Assembly: GCA_026874595.1 (NCBI GenBank)
Contig: CM049306.1
Location: forward strand, 41,852,019 to 41,916,018
Length of the DNA stretch: 64,000 nucleotides
Direction of reading: 5' to 3'
Source: Sipunculus nudus
Lineage: Eukaryota; Annelida; Sipuncula; Golfingiida; Sipunculidae
Of this stretch, positions 33,558 to 43,799 are shown piece after piece; the stretch's first letter is position 1, and the number at the start of each line of letters is the position of its first letter. Made by a program: the position numbers and the translations under genes. The notes under the pieces were generated by a model. That model searched no databases. It was given only the letters and a program-made list of their open reading frames with translations, and had not been told where the DNA came from.

Positions 33558-33587
33558 GTATCCGCAAAACTCTGTTTTGGCGGATAC
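33558..33587. other. Terminal hairpin of the element
   Basis: GTATCCGCAAAAC pairs with GTTTTGGCGGATAC across a 3-base loop with one bulge. In the copy at 42022 the left arm is diverged but the right arm is intact. Confidence 0.7.
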
Positions 33588-33599
33588 AATTAATAAATA

Positions 33600-34400
33600 A
33601 TGGTTAAAGGACAGTATATTTTCCTAAAATATGGTTATATTAAGACATTTTATGACAAAACGTCGTTCTAATACAGGCAAAAGTAAAAGAAAAATGGTTA
33701 TATTAGGTGTAATTTAATGACTTATTTAATGATAATTTTATGGTTACATTTAATGGCTACAATGGAGTCAGTTTAAGATATTTATTGAATATAACGGTTA
33801 AATGAAGATATATAAAGAAACTAATAGGGTTAAAGCTGCGTTTATCGGGCATGCGTTATGTGATATGCGGTAAGCGGTAAGCTCTAGTTATTTTATCATT
33901 AAGCTTTTTCCGGTCCGCGGTATGCGGTATTCGGCATGACACAAGCGGTAAAATGGAATTCTAACGGGAGAAATGGATCCCCATACCGCTCGGTATAGCG
34001 ACCATGTGCTTCGGTTCCCATATATATGACCTACGGGTACAGCGCGATCTAGCTGTTTTTGGGATCATCAAGCCCCTATCGTAGTGTTTTACTGCTATAT
34101 GGGCTTGATGATCCCGAAAAAATGCCCAACGCGAATCTATACCGCATACCGCGTTTTGCTGCTTCAATCCGCATTCCGCGCTCCCGGTAAACGCCGCTTA
34201 AGACATTTAGTGATAAAAATAAGGCTAAATTAAGACATTTGATGACTGATTAAAGTAAAATATTAAATGGCTAAAAGGTTATTTCAAGACATTTAACGAA
34301 TAACATATGTTTAGGTAAGACAGTTAATGACTAAAACTGTAAAATAACGACATTTAATTACTAAAATATTTTAACTTTAAGAAGTTTAATGAATATAGGA
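33600..34400. repeat. Degenerate ~30 bp AT-rich minisatellite, split by a MITE
   Basis: Variants of TTAAGACATTTAATGACTAA followed by A-rich sequence and GGTTA recur over 33640-33829 and again over 34202-34395. The two halves have the same character and are separated by the TTAA-flanked element. Confidence 0.65.
33834..34197. mobile_element. 364 bp MITE at a TTAA target
   Basis: TTAA lies at 33830-33833 and 34198-34201. The ends read GCTGCGTTTATCGGG and, reverse-complemented, GCGGCGTTTACCGGG. Further in, CGCGGTATGCGG at 33916-33927 is repeated exactly inverted at 34142-34153, and GGGATCATCAAGCCC at 34061-34075 pairs exactly with 34101-34115 as a central hairpin. TTAA targets are typical of piggyBac-type elements, though the termini do not show the usual CCC start. 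No coding capacity. Confidence 0.85.
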
Positions 34401-34423
34401 TGGTAGAATTGGTACAGAGGGAC

Positions 34424-34436
34424 GGGGGGGGGGGGG
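34424..34436. repeat. Poly-G tract
   Basis: Thirteen consecutive G residues. Confidence 0.97.
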
Positions 34437-35560
34437 CAAACATTAATAAAATATATCACACACTTACATATTAATAAATGCGAGCCTGCATCAAGGCTTC
34501 ACCACGACAATTCGTATCCAAGGGAAACCGTTTACGTACTTCCTTGCGGGCATGACGCAAAACACCAGCTGTCGTCTGCTCCGATGTTCATTAACTTCCA
34601 TTGAACTGCAGAAGACCCATGACTGTAAACGGGCGATAAGAAGAAGAGAATTGATGGACCTCTACAATAGTTTATTTATCTTTGCTTGTTTCCAGCAGGG
34701 TCTTTATTTAGTTCACGTGGTTCGTCACGTGATTTATCGAAAAGAGCCCCAATGGAACTTTAATTGCTATCTCCTTCAAGCATATCTATAAATAAACTTG
34801 TGTAAATAATGTATCGCTCTTTATCGGTCTATACGCGGTAAATCCATGCCCGTAGATGGCATTGCCCATCAATTAAGGATGAAATTCTCACGGGATATGA
34901 TAGGTGTTCTATTAATAATGACGGTATTTCATGTCTGTTTAAATGTCATAAAAGTTTTTTTTAATAAAATGCCTCTATATAAATACCTAAACAAAATGTA
35001 ACCTTTCTTTAAAAAATCGAACTAGTAAGAAAACAAAGTTTTTGTTCCCGTACAAGGCACGTTTATGAAAGGTTTTGACCACTGATATCAATGAGGACTA
35101 TTGAGTTCACTGGTTCGCACGATCTACTCTGAAAAAGGATAATGGGAAACATATGCGACACCTGGTGATATGTTTCGCTACTATTTTAGAGGCCTACCTT
35201 CAGCCAGAAGTCATTTTCTGTGGGACGGCCGGGACAACTTGTTCAACTGTCAAACCTTAAAATCAAAATCAGTTACATTTTAAGGGAAAAAAAACATTTG
35301 TGTTTACTTTCCATCCAGCGCATGTTCAGAAAATATTACTTATTCTGTGTATTCCTTTCACCAAAAACACCAATATTTATGTAATTTGCCTTGAAATTCT
35401 TATCCAACGCACTTGCACGGACTACAACACCCTCATTCCTACATTTTTACCCACGCCATTGTGTATGTAGAAGCACTGGTGCACCGGAAGCCCACAAACC
35501 CTATTGAGGAGAGTCGAACTCTTGTGAGGCCGATTTTGCGCAGGAGCCATTTCTTTTCGT
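34437..35560. other. No gene recognised
   Basis: Mixed-composition DNA. Frames at 34552-34791 and 35413-35664 lack recognisable motifs. Confidence 0.45.
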
Positions 35561-35561
35561 C

Positions 35562-36115
35562 CGGAACACCTCGGCCGACCGGTGCCGATCAGGCTTCGGA
35601 TGTATCTATGGCCAAGGATACCCCATCAATTATAGTAAATCCACCGTGTTGGCATTTATACTGACTCTCAAAGAAAATATCACATTTTCCCCAAAGAATA
35701 CATTGATTTACCATAATAATGTGTAAAATATGGGTTTGTTTTGTTGCTAAACATCAAATGTAAAAAGGTTCCGATTTTAATTTAACTAGAAATTCAGTTT
35801 ATCATAGATGTCTCATATATCGCCCACTAGGGGTGGACTTCCTGGCGTGTACTATATCCTTCATGTGAAACGCATCAGTAAACCTGTAATTTCCCCCTCT
35901 ATTTCTTGAATCATTGTTGTCTTATGGCTTTAAAGATGGAATAGGTGAGGACTGGCAGCACCTTTTACAAAATACTCATTGTTTTGCTTTTACACAGCAC
36001 ACAGCAGGTATGCGGGTGACGTGGCCTTGCCATTACCATGCCGGAATCCTTTCCATGATCGCGCCCAATTGTACATCCAAGGCTAGAATCCAACGGTTTC
36101 GGCCGAGGTGTTCCG
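35562..36115. repeat. Inverted repeat pair 520 bp apart
   Basis: CGGAACACCTCGGCCGA at 35562-35578 is repeated exactly inverted at 36099-36115. Diverged matching continues inward for about 70 bp on each side (GGATGTA, then AAGGAT.CC). This may be an old MITE with long arms or two inverted copies of one repeat; outer ends were not resolved. Confidence 0.55.
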
Positions 36116-36308
36116 AATGCATCTCTTATTCATTGAGTCTTCTGGGACTACCATTAGACACCCGTTATTGTAAATATTAATACACTTTCTATCAAATTTG
36201 CACATGTATTTATTATATCTGGCTAAAAAATTAGTAACGTATTATGCATTACACACTTGCTCATTTGAATTATATCCGGCTGTGAAAATACAGCTTTTAA
36301 ACCAATCA

Positions 36309-36611
36309 CTAGCAATTACCCGTGCTACGCACGGTTTCGGGCGAGCATTTAGTTCTGAGCTTATCATAGATGAAAGTCTTGGTTGTAAAATGTTACCGTC
36401 ATAAGATCTCTTTGAATCTGACATTTGGTATAAGTATTCTGTTTTTGAGTTGACCTTGTGTCGGATGACTTGAACGAATATGTTCCTGTAGAATGGTGGA
36501 ATATCTTTTGACAAACCCGGAGCATATGTATGATGAAAACCACGGCAATCCGTAATGTCCAGAGGAGATACGGAAGACCACACAAATTGCGTTCCGCTAT
36601 TAATATATAGA
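36309..36611 (-). mobile_element. Non-autonomous Helitron, 303 bp
   Basis: On the minus strand the element starts with TC (TCTATATATTAATAGCGG) at 36611 and ends with CTAG at 36312-36309. About 11 bases before the end lies a hairpin, CCGTGC-GTA-GCACGG. The flanking bases are A before and T after, the standard Helitron insertion between A and T. All three hallmarks (5' TC, 3' hairpin plus CTAG, AT target) are present. The 195-codon minus frame over 36242-36829 runs through the element and both flanks and is spurious. Confidence 0.9.
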
Positions 36612-36971
36612 TTCATTATATGCATGGTGTTATGCATAAAACTAAATGAAGCAAAGCGATTGGCCAGAGACTTTTCGAAGAAGTGATAAATAAAATCATT
36701 TTTATATGAAAATATATTATATTGCCCTCCGATCCCTACAATCCGCCAGTAAAGGAACCTGTTATCTTGCATGAGACGTGTTCTCGATAATTGCATTCCC
36801 GTTATCAGGCACAAAAACTGAGCACTCACATGGTCGGGCAGTTCCGCTGCGCAAAAGTTCGTGGTAGCATTATATTATATGGTACATATAATGGCTGTAT
36901 ATATTTTTAGATATCACGCACTCCCAAGGACCTTTTCCGTTTGAAAGCTAAGCCAATGTTTTCCAGTGAGA
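36612..36971. other. No feature recognised
   Basis: AT-rich sequence between the Helitron and the next MITE. Confidence 0.5.
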
Positions 36972-36979
36972 CAATCACT

Positions 36980-37818
36980 GCATTCAGGCAGTGTGTAAAA
37001 CTTGGACCCCACGGACTCCGGATCCCGGACCCCAAGAACAAATTTTTAATTCTTAAACTCTCTTGGTAATTTATCCAGATATTTTATCATAAACGTATTA
37101 AATATTTAATATTATGTTTGGTTAAAAATTAGTAGAAATAATCTGATTTGCACAAAAAAATTGATAATTAACACTTACGGACCCTGGCACACGGACCTCA
37201 CGGATTACACGGACCCCGTTTACTCGTTGTATTACCATTTCTTTAGTACATATTTTCACATCACGTTTAACCATAACACCCATGTGATTTATTATTGTGT
37301 TATTATTTGTATTTTTACATTTTTATGTCTCAGTTTTTATTCATAATTTTATATATGCTATTTATTACATTTGTGAAGCGTTTTAAAAAATACAATAATT
37401 AAAAACATTTACAAAATCATTATTTTGGAAACTATAGTTGCTTGAAATGCAATCAATCAACATTTCCTTTCGGTATTTATATTATTGCCAACTTTAAATT
37501 ACATGGTTGTTATGAATGGAACACGAAACCTGTTGTTATGTGGAAGAGCTCGGAATTATCAGTCTCGGGTCCACAACGATTGTTAGTGCACATCAAATAA
37601 ATTTCCCCCAGTGTGCCCGCACAATTAAATTTTCATTTAAAATAAAACAAAAATTATATTAAGTGTGTGACATGAGTGCTATTTTATTCCTCTTTCAGTC
37701 ATAAATAAAAAAATATGAAAATGGAACAGTCAGCAAAGTCAAGTTAAATGAGGTTAAATGAGGAAATTGGTTTTCGGGGTCCGGGGACCGTGGGGTCCGG
37801 GTTTTAAACACTGCCCTG
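36980..37818. mobile_element. 839 bp hAT-like MITE with 8 bp target duplication
   Basis: CAATCACT occurs at 36972-36979 and 37819-37826. The right end reverse-complements to CAGGGCAGTGTTTAAAAC; the left has CAGGCAGTGTGTAAAAC starting five bases inside the duplication. Both arms then carry GGACCCCACGG and CGGACCCC for about 45 bp, and a further GGACC-rich cluster lies at 37180-37220. CAGGG ends with an 8 bp duplication identify hAT. The extra five bases at the left end suggest a small terminal alteration. No transposase frame. Confidence 0.82.
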
Positions 37819-37994
37819 CAATCACTACCGTTCGGAAAATTTTCATTCTTTAAAAAATCCCCCTTTTAAGCATTCTCCTAACGCGAGATCCTCTTGTGCA
37901 CAATAGACCTTTTCGTTGCGCGGAGGTTGTCTTTTGAGAAGGGATCACGAATGGGGATTATTTCGGGCGGGTCACCTCGAAATATAAGAAATTC

Positions 37995-38218
37995 CTAGAT
38001 AGGGCCCCCGGGAGTAAAACTGTTCCGCCATCTCACACTCTATGGCCATTGTGTTACCGGGACCGAAGACAAAGAAAAGAGGCACCCGCGGGAGAGAAAA
38101 TATTAAAATTATAAATTATGCACGTAATATTGCAAATAAAATAAACCCAGAGCATATCTCTGGTATCAGAGAAGATACGAAAAATGACAAAAATCGCCTT
38201 ACGCTATTAATATATAGA
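37995..38218 (-). mobile_element. Second Helitron of the same family, 3' end uncertain
   Basis: The minus-strand start at 38218 reads TCTATATATTAATAGCG, identical for 17 bases to the Helitron at 36611, and continues with similar CGTATCT.CTCTG. The base before is A, as expected. A CTAG lies at 37995-37998, but it is followed by G rather than T and lacks a clear hairpin, so the 3' end is tentative. Its 5' end is 28 bp from the donor site of the candidate exon at 38246. Confidence 0.6.
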
Positions 38219-38245
38219 TATTTGGTGTACTAGTACGTAGCTTAC

Positions 38246-38442
38246 CTGTGTCGGTTTGAAAGCCGCGTAACCAGTGAAGAAACTGAAACCTTGTGCACCC
38301 ATGTTGATCTGAGTTTTCTTTTCATCTTTCCATGTTTCCAATGTAGTTGAGTTGCCGCAGATAAATAGTCCGACAGTCTGATAGGGGAACCCTGCATTGG
38401 CGCCCGCATTAAATATATTTGCTGATTCATGACCTTTGTATC
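38246..38442 (-). CDS. Candidate internal exon, unrecognised protein
   Basis: On the minus strand 65 codons run open to CAG|GTAAGC, a near-consensus donor (38245-38241). A possible acceptor AG lies at 38444-38443, with an in-frame stop just upstream of it. The translation has no low complexity and reads like real protein: Gly/Ala/Asn-rich start, a central FICGNSTTLETW, a KDEKK turn, and a terminal QGFSFFTGYAAFKPTQ. I do not recognise the family. No neighbouring exon was found; the acceptor side abuts a satellite fragment and the donor side a Helitron, so this could be a captured or stranded exon. Confidence 0.45.
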
Positions 38443-38500
38443 CTACTTATTAATATTAATATGCAAATTAGCTGTCGCCATTATTGGAACTACTTAAAAT
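38443..38500 (+). repeat. Single fragment of the 156 bp satellite
   Basis: Contains CCTACTTATTAATATTA, as at 164-180, then ATGCAAATTAGCTGTCGCCA and TTATTGGAAC, as in the first satellite array. It lies directly against the candidate exon. Confidence 0.75.
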
Positions 38501-39039
38501 GGCCCGGGCATTCGTTTTGGAGCCGAAAAGCTTCGCTCTGATGTCCCCGCGGCAATTAATGACCATGTTATTCACAGCCTCGTGCCTACAAATATTCGTA
38601 CTTTAGTCAAAAGGACCGAATTACATGTCATTCAATCATGTCATTCTCTTTCAATGCACAGTTCCATCTTCAGAAGAAACATGATATTTTCGACCAGCAG
38701 ACCCTCCTTGTCACATATTTTTACAAGATCACAAAAATAAAAAACTATGTACACTATGAAAATCATTATGGCAAAGTCACAGTGTAACTATTAAAAAAGA
38801 TGAAAAATAATTAAAAATAATTTAGAAACTCGCATAATTTTAGCTTCCATTAATCACATTTATATATTGTTAGCTTCTGTGCATATAATATCATCAGAAG
38901 CCTGCGCTTTGTAACAAGGCCTACAGGCCTAATGCGAACCGTTGTAATGGTTTATACACCGGGTATAATGCTTCAATGCTGAGCCATTACTTTTTAAGTT
39001 GGCCTACATGCTTAATTGTATACGACGAAGGTATCAGAG
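38501..39039. other. No feature recognised
   Basis: Starts with a base-balanced 90 bp (GGCCCGGGCATTCG...) and becomes AT-rich; no exon or repeat identified. Confidence 0.5.
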
Positions 39040-39330
39040 ATTTATACATATGCCCAATATCAGGCTGATATCCCCTCCTGAGAAATAAGCAGGGACATAC
39101 ACTGTGCAAAAAATATTGTACGTGGCGCCACAAGTCTTGTATACGACAAAGCTTTACGATATGTATAAATTTGCCCAATTTCAGGCTGAAATATCAAATT
39201 CCTCTAGAGAAATAAGCAGGCACATACACTGTGCAAAAGTCATTGTAGGTGGCAACACCTGTCTTTTGAACGAGAAAGCCATCAAAGACGCATGGACAGG
39301 TCAAAATATCAGGCCAATACCTCAATTTTC
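39040..39330. repeat. Diverged fragment of the GGTGGCGCCACC array
   Basis: GTACGTGGCGCCACAAGTC at about 39119 and GTAGGTGGCAACACCTGTC at about 39245, each preceded by ATACACTGTGCAAAA and followed by acgacaaagc/acgagaaagc, match the halves of the array at 31989 and 42130. Confidence 0.7.
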
Positions 39331-39404
39331 TCGAGTTTGATGCACTCGGCTGACCATGCAGGCTTAGGTGAGAAAGGCAGTTGCCCCATATAATCTGTGA
39401 CAAA

Positions 39405-39740
39405 TTCCTGGCTCAAGCTATTGCACTGAGTGAACTCATGACCTGCACCTAGCTAGACTGAGTGAACTTTTGACCTGTACATGGCTGCACTGAGTGAACT
39501 CTTGACTCTTGACCTGTTGCATAATCTGACACAGTTGGCATTCTGCCAAAGCTATAAATAGAATCCAGCTACTGCACTGAGTGACTCTTGATCTATACCT
39601 GGCTGCACTGAGTGAACTTTTCACCTGTTGCATAAACTCATACAGTTGCCAGTCTGCCAAAACTAAATATAGATCCAGGCTGACCTTTGGCCTGTTACAA
39701 AATCTGAAATAGTTGGCAGTCTGCCAAGCTATTTAACCTG
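39405..39740. repeat. Two-level tandem repeat
   Basis: CACTGAGTGAACT recurs at about 39425, 39459, 39487, 39574 and 39606, and a larger block with ACCTGTTGCATAA.CT, CAGTTGGCA and CTGCCAAA recurs three times around 39507, 39621 and 39685. Confidence 0.8.
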
Positions 39741-39819
39741 AAATCTAGTGGAATGATGTTATAGATATAAACTGGTGCCAGGCTAGATGTAACTGCTTCA
39801 CACAGCCAACATATACGGT

Positions 39820-40660
39820 TAAATGACTTAATTCAATCTCCATAATTCAGCCAAAATTCATTCATGAAGAACCATTAAAGACAATTATTATAAGAATTAT
39901 TGTTGGGATTATTCTTGTAAAATATGAAACAAATTGGCTTCAGTGGCGTCAGTCGAAAAACGTTTTGCCGGTTTATCACTCATATAGGAAGATACAGCAA
40001 ACTGACTAAGTTAGGCTTCCCGTAACTCAGCCAAAAAGCACTGAACCAAAACCATTTGAATAAACGTGAATTATCAACATCTGAGAATAATTAATGTGTG
40101 AGATTTAAGAATTTGGCCCAGTTGTTTTTGAGAAGAGGATCTTTGTAGCCACAGAGCTAAAATGGACTGTTATGTCATATGACTAAATTCAGCTTCCCAT
40201 AACTAAGCCAAAAGTCACTTAACAGAGATCATTTGAACAAACTTCAGAAAACACTACCCTAGGATAATTTATGTGCGTTATTAAACAATTTGGCTATATG
40301 ATTTCAGTGAAGAAGTTTTTTGTAGCCCTCAATATGATACAGGCTCTGTACTAAAAACTACACCCCGTACTAAAAAAGCCGGTGGCGCCACCAATACCTC
40401 AATTTCAGATATGACTCATGTGACCAACATTGTCATTAAATTTGGTGATAATAGCTCCAGCCGTTTCTGAGATTGAAATTTCAGTATGCTTTTTTTTGAC
40501 AGATGACTAAGTTCAACTGAACGGTAACTCGGCCAACAATTACCGAACTGGAACCATTCGAACAAATTTGAGAGAGATAGTATATGAGATTATTTCTGTG
40601 AAATATTAAACAATTTGGCTCGACTGTTTCGTCGGAGAAGATTTTTAAAGTTTTTTAAAG
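39820..40660. repeat. ~178 bp tandem repeat, about four diverged units
   Basis: Units begin with a GACTAAGTTCAGCTTCCCGTAACTCAGCCAA-like block (longest exact piece CCCGTAACTCAGCCAAAA) at about 39825, 40003, 40182 and 40505. Each continues with a CCATTTGAACAAA segment, a run like GATTATTT.TGTGA.ATATT and AAACAATTTGGCT. Between the third and fourth units a 150 bp insertion carries GGTGGCGCCACC at 40381-40392. Confidence 0.8.
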
Positions 40661-40789
40661 CTTTTTCTCATTAAAATCTAAGAAAATGCAGTTGGCCAAA
40701 AAATAAGCAAAATCCTATAGAGTTTTTCAGAAGGCTATTTTTTTGCGTAAAATTTCGTGATGCTATAGCGCCTATCATTTTAAAGATAG

Positions 40790-40860
40790 TATGGGTTAAC
40801 GTACAGACGACGGACGCCGGACGACGCCACACCATCGCATTAACTCACAGGTTCGCTAAA
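40790..40860. repeat. GACGGACGCCGGACG-type dispersed repeat end
   Basis: TACAGACGACGGACGCCGG followed by ACGACGCCACACCATCGC and TTAACTCACAGG. Short CGGAC repeats before a CATCGC..TTA.CTCAC end are a pattern I associate with repeats common in marine invertebrates; no family name is assigned. Confidence 0.4.
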
Positions 40861-42020
40861 AATACATAATTAGGATAGGTAAGAGAGGATACCTTAAACC
40901 TGAAAAACCTGCCTTGATGTATGATGCATCACACATAAACATTGAATAGAACATGTGGTGTAACTAGAGACCAGGAGATAGCTAGCTCGCCCACTGTCAA
41001 TTAATTTTATTAAGGAGCTTGGTTATTTTGTGGAATAGTAGTGTTTCAGCAGATCCGATCAAATAAGATCAAATCATGCAGGCCAGTATCAATGCTCTGT
41101 TTTAATATTCATCAGTGTTTGAGGAATGAAGACGTTTTTATTATACACTGAAGTGACTGAAATGTGATATATTATAGACACGAATATGCATGTGTGTCAA
41201 AGGCCAAACCGCCAGACTCAAGCTAAAGGCATATCAAGATAGGAATTATAAATACAAATACGCGTTTTCTACCATTTGGACTTGATTAATGTTTGTCTAT
41301 TTTGGACTGCAAATATGTTAACTTAAATTTGATGAGGTGCCGCTCGCTCTGTAACGATCTAACAAGCATTTTTTTTTACATGATCGGTATTCCCAAACAG
41401 TGCCAGGTAAATACAGAGGGGGAGGATACCAGAATTAAGTAAAACTACCTTACATCTCCATATACCATTAATGTCGAAATTTGGTATCAATGGATATCAT
41501 TGTGCAATCACATTCACCATGTATACAGACATTGATGATTATTCTTTTGCTTCAATTAAATATTTTTGTGAATTGAAACTCTTCTGGCCATGGAAAATGG
41601 ACAGAAAGGCTTCATGATATCTTAAACTTATAAAACCGAAAGATTGCATATTCCAACCCTACTCTCCAGTGTTCAGTAAAAAATTATTTTTAATTTTCAT
41701 TTATTAACAAAAAATACATCAAATTTTCATTTAAAGCAAAAAATGTGAAATGGTGAATTAGGATGAACGCCTAGGTATAATAATTCCGGTGGATCTGAAG
41801 TGGTTCCTGTACACAAGACTGTGTTTTCTATAAACTGAATGAATTAAATATAGGCAGCAAAACTGCTTGCATCGTCATATGGGTTTGTCATCCAGAAATA
41901 GTGGCCAAATGTAAAATGATCTTTTATCCTAATAACCTCATTTATTACATCCATCTACTTATCTTGACACACTCTCCATGTAACATATTGGATTAAGTAG
42001 ATTGTAGCCAGATTAGGGAA
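40861..42020. other. No feature recognised
   Basis: AT-rich sequence with no open frame over 60 codons and no repeat noted. Confidence 0.5.
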
Positions 42021-42021
42021 A

Positions 42022-43311
42022 CTAGAATACGGGTAGCTGACAAGCGACTACGTGTATCCGCCGAAATCAGAGTGGTATGGGTGTAGCAAGCCATTGGTTT
42101 AGTGATAAGGGGAAATAGAGTGAGATGTGTTGGATATTGGCATGGATGTCTGCTACGTTACCATGATTGAAGGTGGCGCCACAAGTCATATGAACGAGAA
42201 AGCTATCCAAGATGTATACATGTGCAAAATTTCAGGTGGATAAGTCAAACCACTGCTGAGATATGAGTGATTTTAACCATAGGCAGATGAATAGATGGAC
42301 ACCATGCAAAAATGATTGTAGGTAAGGCCAGCAAATTTGTATAAAATGTCGAGCTATGTAAGATGTATGCACATGCAAAATTTCAGACCAATGAGTCAAA
42401 CTAGTCCTATAATATAAGTATATATGTGATAGTAGATGGCGCCACCTGCCAACTCAACGAAAAATCTATCCAAGGTGTATACCCATGCAAAATTTCAGGT
42501 GGTGCTAAGATATGAGTGATTTTTACCCTAGATAGATAAACAGATAGACACCATGCAAAAATAGTTGCAAGTGGTGCCACCAGTTTTGTGTATGATAAAG
42601 AGATATGCAGGATCTATTAACTACAAAATTTCAGGCAAATACATCAAACAAGTCCTGAAAATGTTAGTATGGATATCTGCAGCTTAAACGTGTATGTAAG
42701 TGGCGCCACCTGTCATAAAATTGAGAAAGTTATCCTATATGTATACAAATGTACAAAATTTCAGTTGGATAAGACCAACAACTGCCCAGGTATGAATGAT
42801 TTTAACCCAAGGCAGGCGAACAGATGGACACTGTGCAAAAATGCCTCCTTTCATATAAACGGGAAATCTATCCAAGATTTATACACATGCAAAGTTTCAG
42901 GCAGATAAATCAAACCACTGCCCCGATATGAATGATTTTATCCGAGGCAGATGAATCAGATGGACGTGCAAAAATGCTTGCAGGTGGCGCCCCTGTTTTA
43001 TTTTTTGGATTATATAAAGCTATCCCAGATCTACACCCATGCAAAAGTTTAGCCCGATTGGTCGTACGAGTCCCAAGATATGTGGATTTATGTGTGAAAA
43101 CAGACGCACAGATAGACGCTCTGCAGAGAGGAAAGGTCAGAGGTCAACCAAAAATCAGGGCACAGCAGTTCACATACGACCCAATCATAATTCCGAGTTT
43201 CATAAAATTCCGTATAGTGATTACGGAGGAGTTCTCCGGAAACATATTCGGCGGCGGCGGCGGCGTCCGGCTGAAAACATAGTAACCGGACAACTTTGTT
43301 TTGGCGGATAC
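42022..43311 (-). mobile_element. Helitron-like tandem-core element, copy 2
   Basis: The 3' end on the minus strand matches the copy at 31762: CTAG at 42022-42025 followed by T, hairpin GTAG/CTAC, inverted GGCGGATACACG. The other end shares GGAGTTCTCCGG, the CGG run, GTTTTGGCGGATAC and a DR1 site. The core is older: GGCGCC sites at about 42174, 42439, 42702 and 42984 are imperfect and irregularly spaced, with GTGGTGCCACCAG at about 42570. Same family, longer time since insertion or since array homogenisation. Frames of 79, 116 and 94 codons are by-products. Confidence 0.75.
43134..43146 (+). promoter_or_regulatory. Perfect DR1 nuclear-receptor site, second copy
   Basis: AGGTCAGAGGTCA, identical to 33404-33416, although the surrounding tail has diverged. 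Confidence 0.6.
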
Positions 43312-43799
43312 AATAATCAATAAATAGTCAGGTATATTTTATGTGGAATAGAACCCCAAATAGAACTGATACAGGACGTATACAATACCGTTCGTGAAAA
43401 AAATTATTTATTATTAATTATATTAAGCTTAGAAAGTAGACCCCGTCTTGCATCTAGATTAAATGGGAAACCGACAACTCAATGGTGGTTCTCAAATTGA
43501 TCTCTGACCAAGAACCTCAGGTTTAGCAAATATATTAGACCAAATATCAATGTTTAAATCTATAGTGAAGAAATTACGTTTATCTGCGATGCTTTCCATA
43601 ATTTGCACTTTAAAAAATATAGAAAAATGAACATCAGGCATTTAGGCCGACGGTCTTCTAACATTCTTTTACCTGGAAAAACTCTCAAAATCCATGTTTT
43701 TTTCAAATTAAATCAAATTGTTTCCAATATTTTTTTTTTAATTTGAGAAAGTAGAATTTCAATCAATGGCATCCCATATTAATATTTAGCTTAATCATT
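43312..43799. other. No clear feature; possible worn satellite
   Basis: AT-rich. GATCTCTGACCAAGAACCTC at about 43500 loosely resembles the GAATCTTTGACCATGAAAACC block of the next feature, so the satellite array may extend leftward in a decayed form. Confidence 0.35.

Larger units (their letters stand above)
31762..33587 (-). mobile_element. Helitron-like tandem-core element, copy 1
   Basis: Read on the minus strand the element starts near GTATCCGCCAAAACAGAG (33587 downward) and ends with an inverted copy of that start (GGCGGATACAAG), a hairpin (GTAGT pairing with ACTAC, 31773-31791) and CTAG followed by T at 31761. Inverse-matched start and subterminal end plus a 3' hairpin is the layout of Helentron-associated and bivalve pearl-type elements; CTAG|T is the classical Helitron end. 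The core is a tandem array; the tail carries a DR1 site and a CGG run. The copy at 42022 shares both ends. Minus-strand frames beginning MAPPTFTFTLQT recur with the array period and are not genes. Confidence 0.75.

Noticed and set aside
33201-33558. Two plus-strand frames ending in poly-Gly
   Set aside because: They lie in the tail of the Helitron-like element; the Gly run is the (CGG)n tract, and the frames are not kept in the copy at 43 kb.
36242-36829. 195-codon minus-strand frame, the longest on that strand
   Set aside because: It runs through a complete Helitron and both flanks, and matches no protein pattern; the Helitron ends explain the sequence.
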